From positions 434,001 to 498,000 of the forward strand of contig NZ_LZZS01000005.1 in assembly GCF_014170335.1 (NCBI RefSeq): a stretch of DNA of 64,000 nucleotides, in the 5' to 3' direction. The stretch comes from Achromobacter sp. UMC46 (GTDB lineage: Bacteria > Pseudomonadota > Gammaproteobacteria > Burkholderiales > Burkholderiaceae_B). This document shows, one piece after another, positions 28,177-36,465 of the stretch; position 1 is the first letter of the stretch; each line of letters opens with the position of its first letter. The position numbers and the translations under genes were made by a program. The notes beneath the pieces were generated by a model, which was given only the letters and a program-made list of their open reading frames with translations, made no database searches and was not told the DNA's origin.

Positions 28177-29526
28177 ATGGTGCCGACCCTAACCATCACC
28201 CCCGCGGACGCGTTGATCGACGTGCCGCGCCAGATCCGGGTCGAGCACGTCGAGCCGGGCCAGACGGTGGAAATCACCGCGCTGACCCGCCGCAACGGCG
28301 TGCTCTGGCAGGCGCAAGCCGCCTTCACGGCAGGCGAGGACGGCGTGGTCGACCTGACCCGCGACGCGCCTATCTCGGGCGACTACACCGGCGTGGCCCC
28401 GATGGGCCTCGTCTGGTCGCAAGCGCCCGTGGATTCCCCCAGCCGCGAACACTTCAACCACCCGGTCACCGAAGCCTTGGTCACCGACGTGGTCGCCCGC
28501 GTGGCAGGTGCGCAAGCGCAAGCCAGCCTCACGCAACGGCTGGCGCTGGACGGCGTCACCCGCCACGACGTGCGCGAAGAAGGCCTGGTCGGCACGCTGT
28601 ACCTGCCGGCCGGCAGCAAGCCGGGTTCGCATCCCGCCGTCATGATCCTGAACGGATCCGGCGGCGGCATCAACGAACCGCGCGCGGCGCTGTACGCGTC
28701 CCGCGGCTACGCCGCCTTTGCACTCGCCTACTTCAAGGCGCCGGGCCTGTCCGACTACATCTCGAACACCCCGCTGGAATACTTCCAGACCGGCCTGCGC
28801 TGGCTGCGCAAGAAGGTCCAGCCCAAGCACGACTTCGTCGCCATCAGCGGCCAATCGCGCGGCGGTGAACTCGTGCTGCTGCTGGGCGCCACCTTCCCCA
28901 AGGAAGTGTCCGCCGTCGTCGCCTACGTACCCGGCGCCGTCGTCCACAGCGGCCAAAACGCCTGCGACCCCAAGATCGGCCGCGAAGGCCCGACCTGGTT
29001 GCTGGGCGGCAAGCCCATCCCCCACGTCTGGGAAAACAACCGCACCGCGACGTGGGCGCCGTTTGACGAAGGCCCCTCGCCGCATCGTCACGAGAAAGCC
29101 ATCCTGACCGCGCTGCAAGACCCCGACGCCGTCGCCCGCGCCCGTATTCGCGTGGAAGACATCGAAGGCCCCGTCATGCTGCTGTCCGGCACCGACGACG
29201 GCTCGTGGCCGTCCAGCCTGTACTCGAAGATGGTGCAGGACAAGCTGGTCGACGTGAAACACCCCTACCCGGTTGAATGGCTGGACTACGAGAACGGCGG
29301 CCACTCGATCCTGTTCCCGTACGTGCCCACCACCCAGCTTGTCTACGCCCACCCCGTGTCGGGCAAGATCAGCACCAGCGGCGGGAACCCCAAAGACAAC
29401 GCGCGCGCCGACCAGGAATCGTGGGAAGGCGTGAAGACGTTTTTGGACGCAGCGGTGAAGGCGCGGGCGGCTGCGGCTAATTCGGCTGCCGCACGTTCGG
29501 CAAGCACTTCCGGCAACGCCGGCTGA
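28177..29526 (+). CDS. BAAT/acyl-CoA thioesterase-like alpha/beta hydrolase
   Basis: 449 aa, three bases after the binding-protein gene. The N-terminal beta-sandwich (about 1-120) is the acyl-CoA thioester hydrolase/BAAT N domain, with the typical MGLVWSQ end. The C-terminal alpha/beta hydrolase has nucleophile S227 in SGQSRGGEL, acid D340 or D341 in SGTDDGSWP and H376 in NGGHSI. Ser rather than Cys suggests thioesterase or hydrolase activity over amino-acid conjugation. No signal peptide. Probably cleaves an acyl ester, thioester or amide of the imported compound. Confidence 0.85.
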   Translation: MVPTLTITPADALIDVPRQIRVEHVEPGQTVEITALTRRNGVLWQAQAAFTAGEDGVVDLTRDAPISGDYTGVAPMGLVWSQAPVDSPSREHFNHPVTEALVTDVVARVAGAQAQASLTQRLALDGVTRHDVREEGLVGTLYLPAGSKPGSHPAVMILNGSGGGINEPRAALYASRGYAAFALAYFKAPGLSDYISNTPLEYFQTGLRWLRKKVQPKHDFVAISGQSRGGELVLLLGATFPKEVSAVVAYVPGAVVHSGQNACDPKIGREGPTWLLGGKPIPHVWENNRTATWAPFDEGPSPHRHEKAILTALQDPDAVARARIRVEDIEGPVMLLSGTDDGSWPSSLYSKMVQDKLVDVKHPYPVEWLDYENGGHSILFPYVPTTQLVYAHPVSGKISTSGGNPKDNARADQESWEGVKTFLDAAVKARAAAANSAAARSASTSGNAG

Positions 29527-29550
29527 TCAGACACCAAGGAGAACATCCCC

Positions 29551-30726
29551 ATGGCACAACAACCCATCGTCTATGACGCCGTCAATGATCTGGTCGACAA
29601 GCTCGTCGGCCTGACCCCCGGCAGCAAAACTTTTCAGGTCCGCCACCAACGCGAAAAAGTCGCCGCCGCCACGCAAGGCAGCTACGACGCCCTGTTCGAC
29701 CCGGCACTGCCCGGCCTGTCGCTGACCGAACGCCTGCTTGTCGCGCTGTACGCCACCCGCATCAGCCCGTCGCCGCTGCTGGCCTCGCACTACCGCGCCC
29801 GCTTGGCGGAAACGGACGCACCCCCCGCCGACATCGCCGTCGCAGAATCCGGCAAGCCGTCAGACGCCTCCACCCCGCGCCTGGCTGCCGTGTTGGAATT
29901 CACGCGCAAGCTGATCGAAAACCCCGTCGAAGGCGACGAAGCCGCACTGAAGACCCTGCCCGCAGCCGGCGTCACCACGCCTGCGGTCGTCACCCTGTCG
30001 CAACTGATCGCGTTCCTGTCGTACCAGACCCGTCTGGTCGCAGGCTTGATGGCACTTCAAGCGGCCGAAGGCCAGACGGTACCCGCCAATGCGGCTGAAG
30101 CTGGCGCGGTTGCCGCCAAACCCGGCACCACCGCACCCGGCGCCGTCCTGAAAGCCCACGGCTTCACCAACGAAGTGCTGGAGTGGAAAGCCTGGCTCGA
30201 CGTCGTCAACGTCGACACCGCCACCCCGGAACAAATCGCCGTTCTGGAAGAAAGCCACCCCAAGGCCAAGGTCTCGGACTACTACCTGTTCCTGGTCCAC
30301 CAACCGGAAATCCTGCGTCAGCGCTCGGCGGCCTTCAACGCCATCATGTACGCGCCGGGCGGTCTGTCGCGTGCGGAACGGGAATTGGGCTCGACCGTCG
30401 TGTCGCGCGTGAATGGATGCGTGTACTGCGCATCGGTCCATGCGCAGCGCTTTGAGCAACTGGCCAAGCGCAATGACGTGATCGCGCAGGTGTTTGAAGA
30501 TCCGATCACCGCTGGGACGAATGCGCGTGAACAGGCGATTGGCAAGTTCTCGATCCAGATCACCGAAGCGCAAGCGAACGTCAACGCGAACAGCGTCCAG
30601 GAACTGAAGGACGTGGGGTTGAGTGAAGGCGAGATTTTGGATCTGCTGCACTCGGATGCGATCTTTGCTTGGGCGAATCGTTTGATGCTGAATCTGGGCG
30701 AGCCGGTGTTTCCGGTAGCGGCCTGA
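29551..30726 (+). CDS. Fusion of a CMD-domain protein and an AhpD-like alkylhydroperoxidase-domain protein
   Basis: 391 aa. Residues about 1-175 resemble the small CMD-domain family typified by Avi_7170 (VNDLVDKLVGLTPGSKTFQV, LTERLLVALYATRISPSPLL). An Ala/Pro linker follows, and residues about 200-391 resemble the alkylhydroperoxidase-domain family typified by Avi_7169 (GFTNEVLEWKAWLDVVN, YAPGGLSRAERELGSTVVSR). The AhpD motif is intact: C290-VY-C293-ASV-H297. These two are usually separate adjacent genes; one polypeptide here is notable. AAGGAG precedes the ATG. Last gene of the operon; it may remove peroxide made by the monooxygenase. Confidence 0.8.
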   Translation: MAQQPIVYDAVNDLVDKLVGLTPGSKTFQVRHQREKVAAATQGSYDALFDPALPGLSLTERLLVALYATRISPSPLLASHYRARLAETDAPPADIAVAESGKPSDASTPRLAAVLEFTRKLIENPVEGDEAALKTLPAAGVTTPAVVTLSQLIAFLSYQTRLVAGLMALQAAEGQTVPANAAEAGAVAAKPGTTAPGAVLKAHGFTNEVLEWKAWLDVVNVDTATPEQIAVLEESHPKAKVSDYYLFLVHQPEILRQRSAAFNAIMYAPGGLSRAERELGSTVVSRVNGCVYCASVHAQRFEQLAKRNDVIAQVFEDPITAGTNAREQAIGKFSIQITEAQANVNANSVQELKDVGLSEGEILDLLHSDAIFAWANRLMLNLGEPVFPVAA

Positions 30727-30945
30727 GTAGCCTCCCCCTACTCGCTTACGCGGCCCCACGGGGGACAACCCCAGGGGGCAACACCAGCGGACCGGCAAAG
30801 CCGGCTCCGCGGTGTCCTGGCTAGGTGGGACATTGAGCCCTCTTCCGGACTGACTACTGAATAAGCGGATTCGCCGTTTTCGTTAAACTGACGCTTTCCG
30901 CGCCTCTACGCGCCCCGCCTCAAACGGGGCGCTTTGCCTTTCCCC
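30727..30945. other. GC-rich intergenic element and spacer
   Basis: Contains short stems (CCGGCAAAGCCGG near 30790) and GC-rich blocks like those between guaB and guaA. Probably acts as a transcription end for the operon. The later part carries the start region of the methyltransferase. Confidence 0.4.
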
Positions 30946-31809
30946 ATGTCCGAAAAAACCCACGACATCCGTCCCGGCCAGTCAATCGAACTGCTCAAGG
31001 CCCTGCACATCCTGACCCGCGACGGCAAGATGAACCAAGACAGCCGCCGTAAGCTGAAACAGGTCTATCACCTGTTTCAATTCATCGAGCCGTTGCTGAA
31101 AGACGTTCAACAGGAACGTGGCGACGTCACGCTGGCGGATCATGGCGCCGGGAAGTCGTATCTGGGGTTCATTCTGTATGACCTGTTCTTCAAGGAACAG
31201 AAGGACGCGGCGAAAAGCGGCTCGCACATCTACGGCATCGAAACGCGCGAAGAGCTCGTCAAATCGTCGGAAGAACTGGCGAAGCGGCTGGAGTTCGACG
31301 GCATGTCGTTCCTGAACCTGTCGGTCGCGGAATCGATCACGTCGGACAGGCTGCCCAAGACCATCGACGTCGTCACCGCCCTACACGCATGCAACACCGC
31401 CACCGACGACGCGATTCACTTCGCGTTGGAGAAGAAGGCCAAGTACATCGTGGTCGTGCCCTGCTGCCAGGCGGAAGTGGCGTCGGTGCTAAGGAAGAAT
31501 AAAGGCAAGGCGCTGGCTGATCCGCTGGCGGAAATTTGGCGGCATCCGTTGCATACTCGGGAGTTTGGTAGCCAGATTACGAATGTGCTGCGGTGCTTGC
31601 AGCTGGAAGCGCACGGGTATCAGGTTAGCGTGACGGAGCTGGTGGGGTGGGAGCATTCGATGAAGAATGAGCTGATCGTGGCGCAGTATAAGAATTTGCC
31701 GAACCGGAAGCCTGCGGAGAGGTTGACGGAGATGTTGGAGAGGATTGGGTTGCAGGAATTGAAGGATCGGTTTTTTGTGCCGGTGGCTGGGGCGGCCGTC
31801 GCTGAGTAG
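30946..31809 (+). CDS. Class I SAM-dependent methyltransferase (Methyltransf_32/Trm13-like)
   Basis: 287 aa from MSEKTHDIRPGQSIELLKAL; four more residues are possible upstream. The SAM-binding motif is LADHGAGKSYLGFILYD, followed by a second strand HIYGIETREELV. The conserved VVTALHACNTATDDAIHFAL then KYIVVVPCCQAEV (a PCC motif) is typical of this group, related to tRNA methyltransferase Trm13 and GSTCD. Substrate unknown. Start codons and neighbours give no operon partner. Confidence 0.8.
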   Translation: MSEKTHDIRPGQSIELLKALHILTRDGKMNQDSRRKLKQVYHLFQFIEPLLKDVQQERGDVTLADHGAGKSYLGFILYDLFFKEQKDAAKSGSHIYGIETREELVKSSEELAKRLEFDGMSFLNLSVAESITSDRLPKTIDVVTALHACNTATDDAIHFALEKKAKYIVVVPCCQAEVASVLRKNKGKALADPLAEIWRHPLHTREFGSQITNVLRCLQLEAHGYQVSVTELVGWEHSMKNELIVAQYKNLPNRKPAERLTEMLERIGLQELKDRFFVPVAGAAVAE

Positions 31810-32083
31810 GTATCTGCTTGGCTGATTGGTATTAACCAGAGATAGCTTTAGCTGGCGATGGACCGCTGATACTTCCCTGGTCAGCAGTCCTCCTCGATTG
31901 CGCTTACGTAAGAGAAAGCGTGATCAATTTGGCACGGAACCGCATCGCGTCCGTCGCCTAACGGGGCATACTCGCCCCGTGGTCCAAAGGATCGCCCGGG
32001 TTGACAGCCGGAAAGACAGAACAAGTGACCGCTGCAACGGCGGCCTCCTTTCTTTCATCGCGTCAATTACACCGGAGCGTCGA

Positions 32084-32191
32084 AATGAGCGACCACCCTT
32101 TTACCTATGACCGTTGGGCCACGCCCGATGATCCGGAGTTTGCTGTTGTGCGGGTTGATGATTTGCGGAAGATCGAGCGGGCTTGCTTGGG
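32084..32191 (+). pseudogene. 5' fragment of an unknown gene cut by an IS element
   Basis: An ATG at 32084 opens a frame of 36 codons (MSDHPFTYDRWATPDDPEFA then VVRVDDLRKIERACLG) with protein-like composition. It runs straight into the IS left end at 32192. The remainder is not found on the other side of the IS. Bases 31810-32083 before it hold nothing I can support. Confidence 0.5.
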
Positions 32192-32232
32192 GGTAATCCC
32201 CCCGGTTTTAGCGATTGCCAGAAGTAGGAACG

Positions 32233-33065
32233 CTACGCGGCCATGGCCAACCGCTGTTTTGGGGTAAATCCGCCCAGTGCCATATTTGGGCGCTCGTGAT
32301 TGTAGGACCACATCCACTGTGTGGCGACCCGCTGCACGTGATCCAGATCGTCCCAGTGATACTGGGATAGCCATTCGTAGCGTACGGTCCTGTTGAAACG
32401 TTCGACATAGGCATTCTGTTGTGGCTTGCCCGGCTGGATGTATTCGAGCTTTATGCCCCATGCATCGGCCCACGCAACGATCGCTGCACTCAGATATTCC
32501 GGACCGTTATCGCAACGAATGGCTGAGGGCTTTCCCCGCCAGCCGATGATCTGCTTGAGCGTGCGGATCACGCGCTCGGACGGCAGCGAGAAGTCCACCT
32601 CAATGCCCAATGCCTCGCGGTTGAAGTCATCGATCACGTTGAACACGCGGATGCTGCGTCCATCGGCAAGCTGGTCGTGCATGAAGTCCATCGACCATAC
32701 CTGATTCACGTTGGTCGGCACGGTCAGCGGCTCCGGCGTCTGGCGAACCAGCCGTTTACGCGGCTTGATCCGCAGGTTCAGTTCGAGTTCGCGGTAGATC
32801 CGGTACACACGTTTATGGTTCCAGCCGAAGCCTCGAACATTGCGCAAATACAGGAAGCACAGACCAAAGCCCCAATTGCGGTGGTTGTCGGTCAGACGTA
32901 GCAGCCAGTTGGCGATATCCTCGTTCTCGGCATCCGTCTTGGCGATGTACCGATAGCAAGTCTGGCTCACCGCGAACGCCTCGCAGGCCATCCGGATCGA
33001 TACGCCGCGATCTTGCACGGCACGTTGGGCCATCTCACGGCGGCGAGATGGCCTCACCACTTTTT
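32233..33065 (-). CDS. IS3-family transposase OrfB (made by frameshift from OrfA)
   Basis: The rve integrase core is present: first Asp in [14 protein letters not shown], second in [14 protein letters not shown], Glu in [16 protein letters not shown], a DDE triad with the expected spacing. The upstream HTH_21 part reads [20 protein letters not shown]. The frame is open upstream past the slippery site without its own start, so it is read as an OrfAB fusion by -1 frameshifting. It looks intact, so the element may be mobile. Confidence 0.9.
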
Positions 33066-33320
33066 TTCTAGCGCCTCCGTCACGATCTCGGCCTTGAGCT
33101 TCTCCTCGACGTACATCTTGCGCAGCCGCGCGTTCTCGGTCTCCAGCTCCTTCATGCGCGCCATCAGCGATACGTCCATGCCGCCGTACTTGGAACGCCA
33201 CTTGTAGAACGTGGCCGAGCTGATGCCCAGCTCCCTGCACAGCTCGGGCACCGCAAGGCCGGCCTCCACGCGCTTGATGGCTTCAATGATCTGACTGTCC
33301 GTGAATCTCGACTTCTTCAT
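33054..33320 (-). CDS. IS3-family transposase OrfA
   Basis: 88 aa: [20 protein letters not shown] with helix-turn-helix ([20 protein letters not shown]) and a leucine-zipper-like tail ([20 protein letters not shown]). Binds the IS ends. Overlaps OrfB at the A7 run (33061-33067), where ribosomes slip. Confidence 0.93.
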   Translation of the reverse strand: MKKSRFTDSQIIEAIKRVEAGLAVPELCRELGISSATFYKWRSKYGGMDVSLMARMKELETENARLRKMYVEEKLKAEIVTEALEKKW

Positions 33321-33384
33321 GCGGTAGAACTCCTCAACGAGAAAATTCTACTTCTGACTACAACGCTTTTGCGGGGGGATTACC

Positions 33385-33566
33385 AAGCGGAGAAGCCGAA
33401 CATCCTCCTGTGCACGATCAGATACTGGATTACTTAGCCAAGCGTAATAGCCAGCGCGCGCGACTCCAAGCACTCGGCACATAACTGAAATACTGTACTT
33501 GTCGCTGTGCGCTTCAATGAACTTATACGCTCGCCTTATTTTGCTTGGCGCCTTGTTCCCAGACAT
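33385..33566 (-). pseudogene. Remnant of a second, different IS3-family transposase OrfB
   Basis: The N-terminal segment of an IS3/IS150-type OrfB (KIRRAYKFIEAHSDKYSISV then MCRVLGVARAGYYAWLS) stops after about 55 residues at the right end of the other IS. No matching orfA is seen upstream. It shows repeated IS insertion and deletion at this point. Confidence 0.8.
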
Positions 33567-34112
33567 GGATCATCCCCGATCGATTTGGATACTACGCCTG
33601 TCCACTAAATCCTGGTAACTCCAGTCTGACACCGTAATTTCGAGGGGCGTGTGTTGGCAGCGGGGTGGTAGCGCTTCTTGAGCTCGCCCCCTACGACAAG
33701 GCCGCGCGCTCGGGCCCGAGGTATTCATCTGCTCACCGGCTTCCCTGGCACAGGATACGCGGTGGGCGGAGCCTCTCATGCTTGGCTTCCGCGGCATTCT
33801 GCCTGACGACGGGCGTCAGGGGTCCTGAGACGGTCTGATCCTCACGTCCAGCAACTATGCCGGCGCGTGCGAATTATGGGTTACGCCAGGAATTCATCAT
33901 CCCACATTGCCCACGGCAAACCGGCATGGCGAAACGTGTGATCAAACATTAAAGAGCAATGCATACACCGACATCGCTTCGACACTTGCAATACGCAAGA
34001 CGGCGATCGGCAACTATGGCCTCTTAACCAAAGCCGAATTACGATTACAAGAAATACCAAGTCACAAAGAAACAGATACGAGCAAATGTCGGTGCGAAAA
34101 TTTGCAAAAAAA
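33567..34112. other. Non-coding/mosaic stretch between IS remnants and the ParA/RelA unit
   Basis: Holds REP-like motif copy 2 (33623-33633), a TTTAGTGGACA-type sequence on the minus strand near 33600 also seen at 48784, and an inverted repeat CCTGACG/CGTCAGG near 33803-33821. Open frames lack convincing protein character. GC content drops sharply towards the right. Confidence 0.5.
33623..33633 (-). repeat. Dispersed REP-like motif, copy 2
   Basis: Exact AGTCTGACACC on the plus strand, right of the IS remnants and left of the ParA/RelA unit. Confidence 0.7.
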
Positions 34113-34814
34113 TCACCCTTTTTTATGAATTTTGAAAATAGAATCTGCAAGCCTAGACCCCGTTGAAACCAGCTTCGACAGAACCCGCAGCTGCTCAATA
34201 TTTGCAAAACTCTCCGTTTTATCAGGATAATTTATTGAGTGATCGATTTCGCCCCACGCCTCTTCAAATAGCGTTCTCACTTGAATTTCACAACAAACAC
34301 CATCTCTCTCCTGGTTAGCCGGCGCGATCAAATAATGCACGCTTGTATAGTAAGATTCCTTAACAGATGTCGCAACCCTAAAACTCTTAAAATAAGCAAC
34401 CGACTCAGGATCCCAAGTGTATGCGATGGGCTTTTCCAACAACCTCCAGTGCTTTCTCTTAACTTTACTTTGAATAAATTTATTTATTTCAGAAAACTGA
34501 TCCTGATAAAGATGCAAAACACGAATACCTGCAAAATCGGTGATCTCATCAAATAAATTACCGGGATTTATTTCCCTACCTATCGCTCTCTTTCGTTTTA
34601 CCTTACTTAAAAAATGATGATCATCCTTGATTCGACTACGGACGGAGTGCACAACGGAAGGCACTCCAGTATTCAGCTCTTTAGCAGATAAAAAATCGCT
34701 TTGGACGGAATTCAAAAATAACTCAAAAACTCTTCTATTTTTTCGGTAAAGCTCTAACAAATCTTGATCGTCATCCAGCGCCCCATTTTCGCCAAAGAAT
34801 ACAGCGTGGCTCAT
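34113..34814 (-). CDS. RelA/SpoT-domain (alarmone synthetase-like) protein paired with a ParA-like ATPase
   Basis: 233 aa, AT-rich unlike its surroundings. The small-alarmone-synthetase fold is visible: VVHSVRSRIKDDHHFLSKVK (ATP-binding basic region, about 54-73), LFDEITDFAGIRVL (about 87-100), YYTSVHYLI (G-loop, about 155-163) and CCEIQVRTLFEEAWGEIDHS (about 174-193). No hydrolase, TGS or ACT domains, so it would make rather than break a (p)ppNpp or transfer pyrophosphate. The usual YK after the last motif reads YP. It follows the ParA-like gene by three bases on the same strand, so they form a two-gene unit. A toxin or defence effector role is my inference. Confidence 0.75.
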   Translation of the reverse strand: MSHAVFFGENGALDDDQDLLELYRKNRRVFELFLNSVQSDFLSAKELNTGVPSVVHSVRSRIKDDHHFLSKVKRKRAIGREINPGNLFDEITDFAGIRVLHLYQDQFSEINKFIQSKVKRKHWRLLEKPIAYTWDPESVAYFKSFRVATSVKESYYTSVHYLIAPANQERDGVCCEIQVRTLFEEAWGEIDHSINYPDKTESFANIEQLRVLSKLVSTGSRLADSIFKIHKKG

Positions 34815-34817
34815 GAC

Positions 34818-35924
34818 TCACCCAATAGAGTTTATACGAGAGATCAATGACTGCGAAAATACAGCATATTTTTCCCTAGTGGCATAAATATCTGGTTTTT
34901 GCCCATTAATCGTATTTTGGTGGTCTTTATCAATCCCGGAAACATTAGGAATTTCCCACATAGGCACACGATAATGCTGCGCCAATGTCGGAAAAGTATT
35001 ATGGCCATGCATAATAGATTCCCCACCGATCGGCTCAGCCAGAAGCTCATCTGATATATCTACGCGAAGATCCTCCCCAATGTAATTATGAATTACATTG
35101 GGAATCTCCAATGCATACTTTAAATGAGCCTGAGCAAGATTCCATTTCATGCTAGCTTTAGTATATTTTCTAGCATTATAAATCGTATAACCCAAAAAGC
35201 TAACGAACTTTTTTGGAAACAGTTTTCTTTTTTCACTAGAGATAAGTTTATATATTATCTCAAATTCCTCATGCCACTTTCTAAGCGAATTTCCAATATT
35301 TCTAATGCCATAAAGAGAGAACATATCGGGGGCGGCCGGAACAAAAAAACCATCCACCGTAGAAATGATCGTCTTATTCAATGCCCCAAGGCTAGGAGAC
35401 GTATCTATGATTACGTAGTCGTAGCGAAAATTCTTGGAATACTCCTCAGCAATCCCACGCATTCGTGTAATTGTTCTAATTGCAAGAGCGTCCCCTCGAT
35501 AAGCATCACTCCAGCGCGTCGATATTTTCTCTTCATATTCATGAATAGATAATCTACCGGGAACAATATGGAGATTTTTATTAATCTTATATGGGGGAGG
35601 AAGTTTCTCAAACTCCCCCGCCCCGTCTATGGTTGGCTGAAGAAGAAAATGTAATGACCTCGGCTGGCTCAACAGCGCGGCCATATCTTTTTGAGTTCTA
35701 TTTTTTCTAAACTCTTCGATTCCCAGCTCGACACAATCATTCTCCCTTTCCCAGATTTGATGGATCTTATTAACAGGGATTGAATAAATAGTTAAATTGC
35801 ACTGAGGATCAGCATCCAGCAGCAGAACCTTATGCCCAAGCTGAGCTAAAGAATGCGCCAAATGATAGGTCAAGGTAGTTTTCCCGACCCCCCCCTTATT
35901 ATTAAAAACTGACAATATCTTCAT
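34818..35924 (-). CDS. ParA-like P-loop ATPase
   Basis: 368 aa, longer than plasmid-type ParA. Deviant Walker A NNKGGVGKTT (about 8-17), Walker A' LLLDADPQCNLT, Walker B YDYVIIDTSPSLG, all MinD/ParA type. Low GC and codon use differ from the flanking genes, a sign of transfer. No parB or centromere repeats are visible; instead the partner is an alarmone synthetase three bases downstream. So partitioning is unlikely, and the ATPase may sense or restrain its partner. Start chosen at MKILSVFNNKGGVGKTTLTY, where the family begins. Confidence 0.8.
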   Translation of the reverse strand: MKILSVFNNKGGVGKTTLTYHLAHSLAQLGHKVLLLDADPQCNLTIYSIPVNKIHQIWERENDCVELGIEEFRKNRTQKDMAALLSQPRSLHFLLQPTIDGAGEFEKLPPPYKINKNLHIVPGRLSIHEYEEKISTRWSDAYRGDALAIRTITRMRGIAEEYSKNFRYDYVIIDTSPSLGALNKTIISTVDGFFVPAAPDMFSLYGIRNIGNSLRKWHEEFEIIYKLISSEKRKLFPKKFVSFLGYTIYNARKYTKASMKWNLAQAHLKYALEIPNVIHNYIGEDLRVDISDELLAEPIGGESIMHGHNTFPTLAQHYRVPMWEIPNVSGIDKDHQNTINGQKPDIYATREKYAVFSQSLISRINSIG

Positions 35925-36465
35925 GATCGATCTAAATCAATGTTAGCGAAAATTAGTGGAGAACATGTTAGGATAGATATACTGCCTCATTCCCACTCAA
36001 TCATCAACGGGCCTCGCAAGCCCACGTAGTTGAAGGAGTTGGCAAAGCTCGACATAGAGCTTTACCGTCGCTTCCACCGTCAGAAGCGCACATCTTTTGC
36101 TGGCGCGGGAGGTGGAGCGATTTTCGCGGCGACAACTCTAGCAAACTCATTGTCAATCAAGACGCAGCATACAGCACAAAGAGCATGCTTAGCCGACAGC
36201 AAGCACCCCCACCTACGACTTCTCCGCGAGGTCTCGAAGCCTCTTGCTCGCCGTCTCCACCTTTACCTGCGCTCGCCCCTCTTTGCTTACCCGGATAGTA
36301 GAAAAGGTATCATGATCTGCTGTCGAAATCCTGGAAAGAATTAAATGTTAGTGTTTTAGGGCGATTTTCCCAGCGAGAACGGGAGGTTCAAAATATAGGT
36401 GTCAGACTACAATTTCTCAAATTTCCCATTGCTAAATTGCACTCTGCCACGTTATTTACGACTAT
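35925..36465. other. Intergenic stretch with a gene-end fragment
   Basis: The first part would hold the promoter of the ParA/RelA unit (short palindrome AACATGTT near 35963). On the minus strand at about 35988-36054 a short frame ends in GLRGPLMIEWE, which looks like the end of a lost gene. A small palindrome AAAGCTC/GAGCTTT lies near 36046-36065. An open plus-strand frame (36030-36344) has no ribosome site and I do not call it. Confidence 0.4.
36398..36408 (+). repeat. Dispersed REP-like motif, copy 3
   Basis: Exact GGTGTCAGACT, 57 bp beyond the 3' end of the HNH gene of the Septu-like pair, in the orientation opposite to copy 4 at the other border. Confidence 0.7.

Larger units (their letters stand above)
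32192..33384 (-). mobile_element. IS3-family insertion sequence
   Basis: About 1193 bp with inverted ends GGTAATCCCCCCG (left) and CGGGGGGATTACC (right). It carries orfA and orfB on the minus strand with an A7G slippery run between them. No target duplication is visible, and the two flanks come from unrelated sequences, which points to a deletion next to the element. Confidence 0.9.

Noticed and set aside
33570..33797. 75-codon minus-strand frame between IS remnants and the ParA/RelA unit, faintly like sequence near group II intron ends
   Set aside because: No reverse transcriptase, no intron 5' end and no domain-V-like hairpin could be found. Left as unassigned intergenic DNA.
34818..35924. 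ParA-like gene as a plasmid or chromosome partition gene
   Set aside because: No ParB partner or centromere-like repeats nearby, and the adjacent gene is an alarmone synthetase. Partitioning is unlikely.
36030..36344. 104-codon plus-strand frame near 36.2 kb
   Set aside because: No ribosome site, no recognisable motif, mixed composition, and a competing gene-end reading on the other strand.
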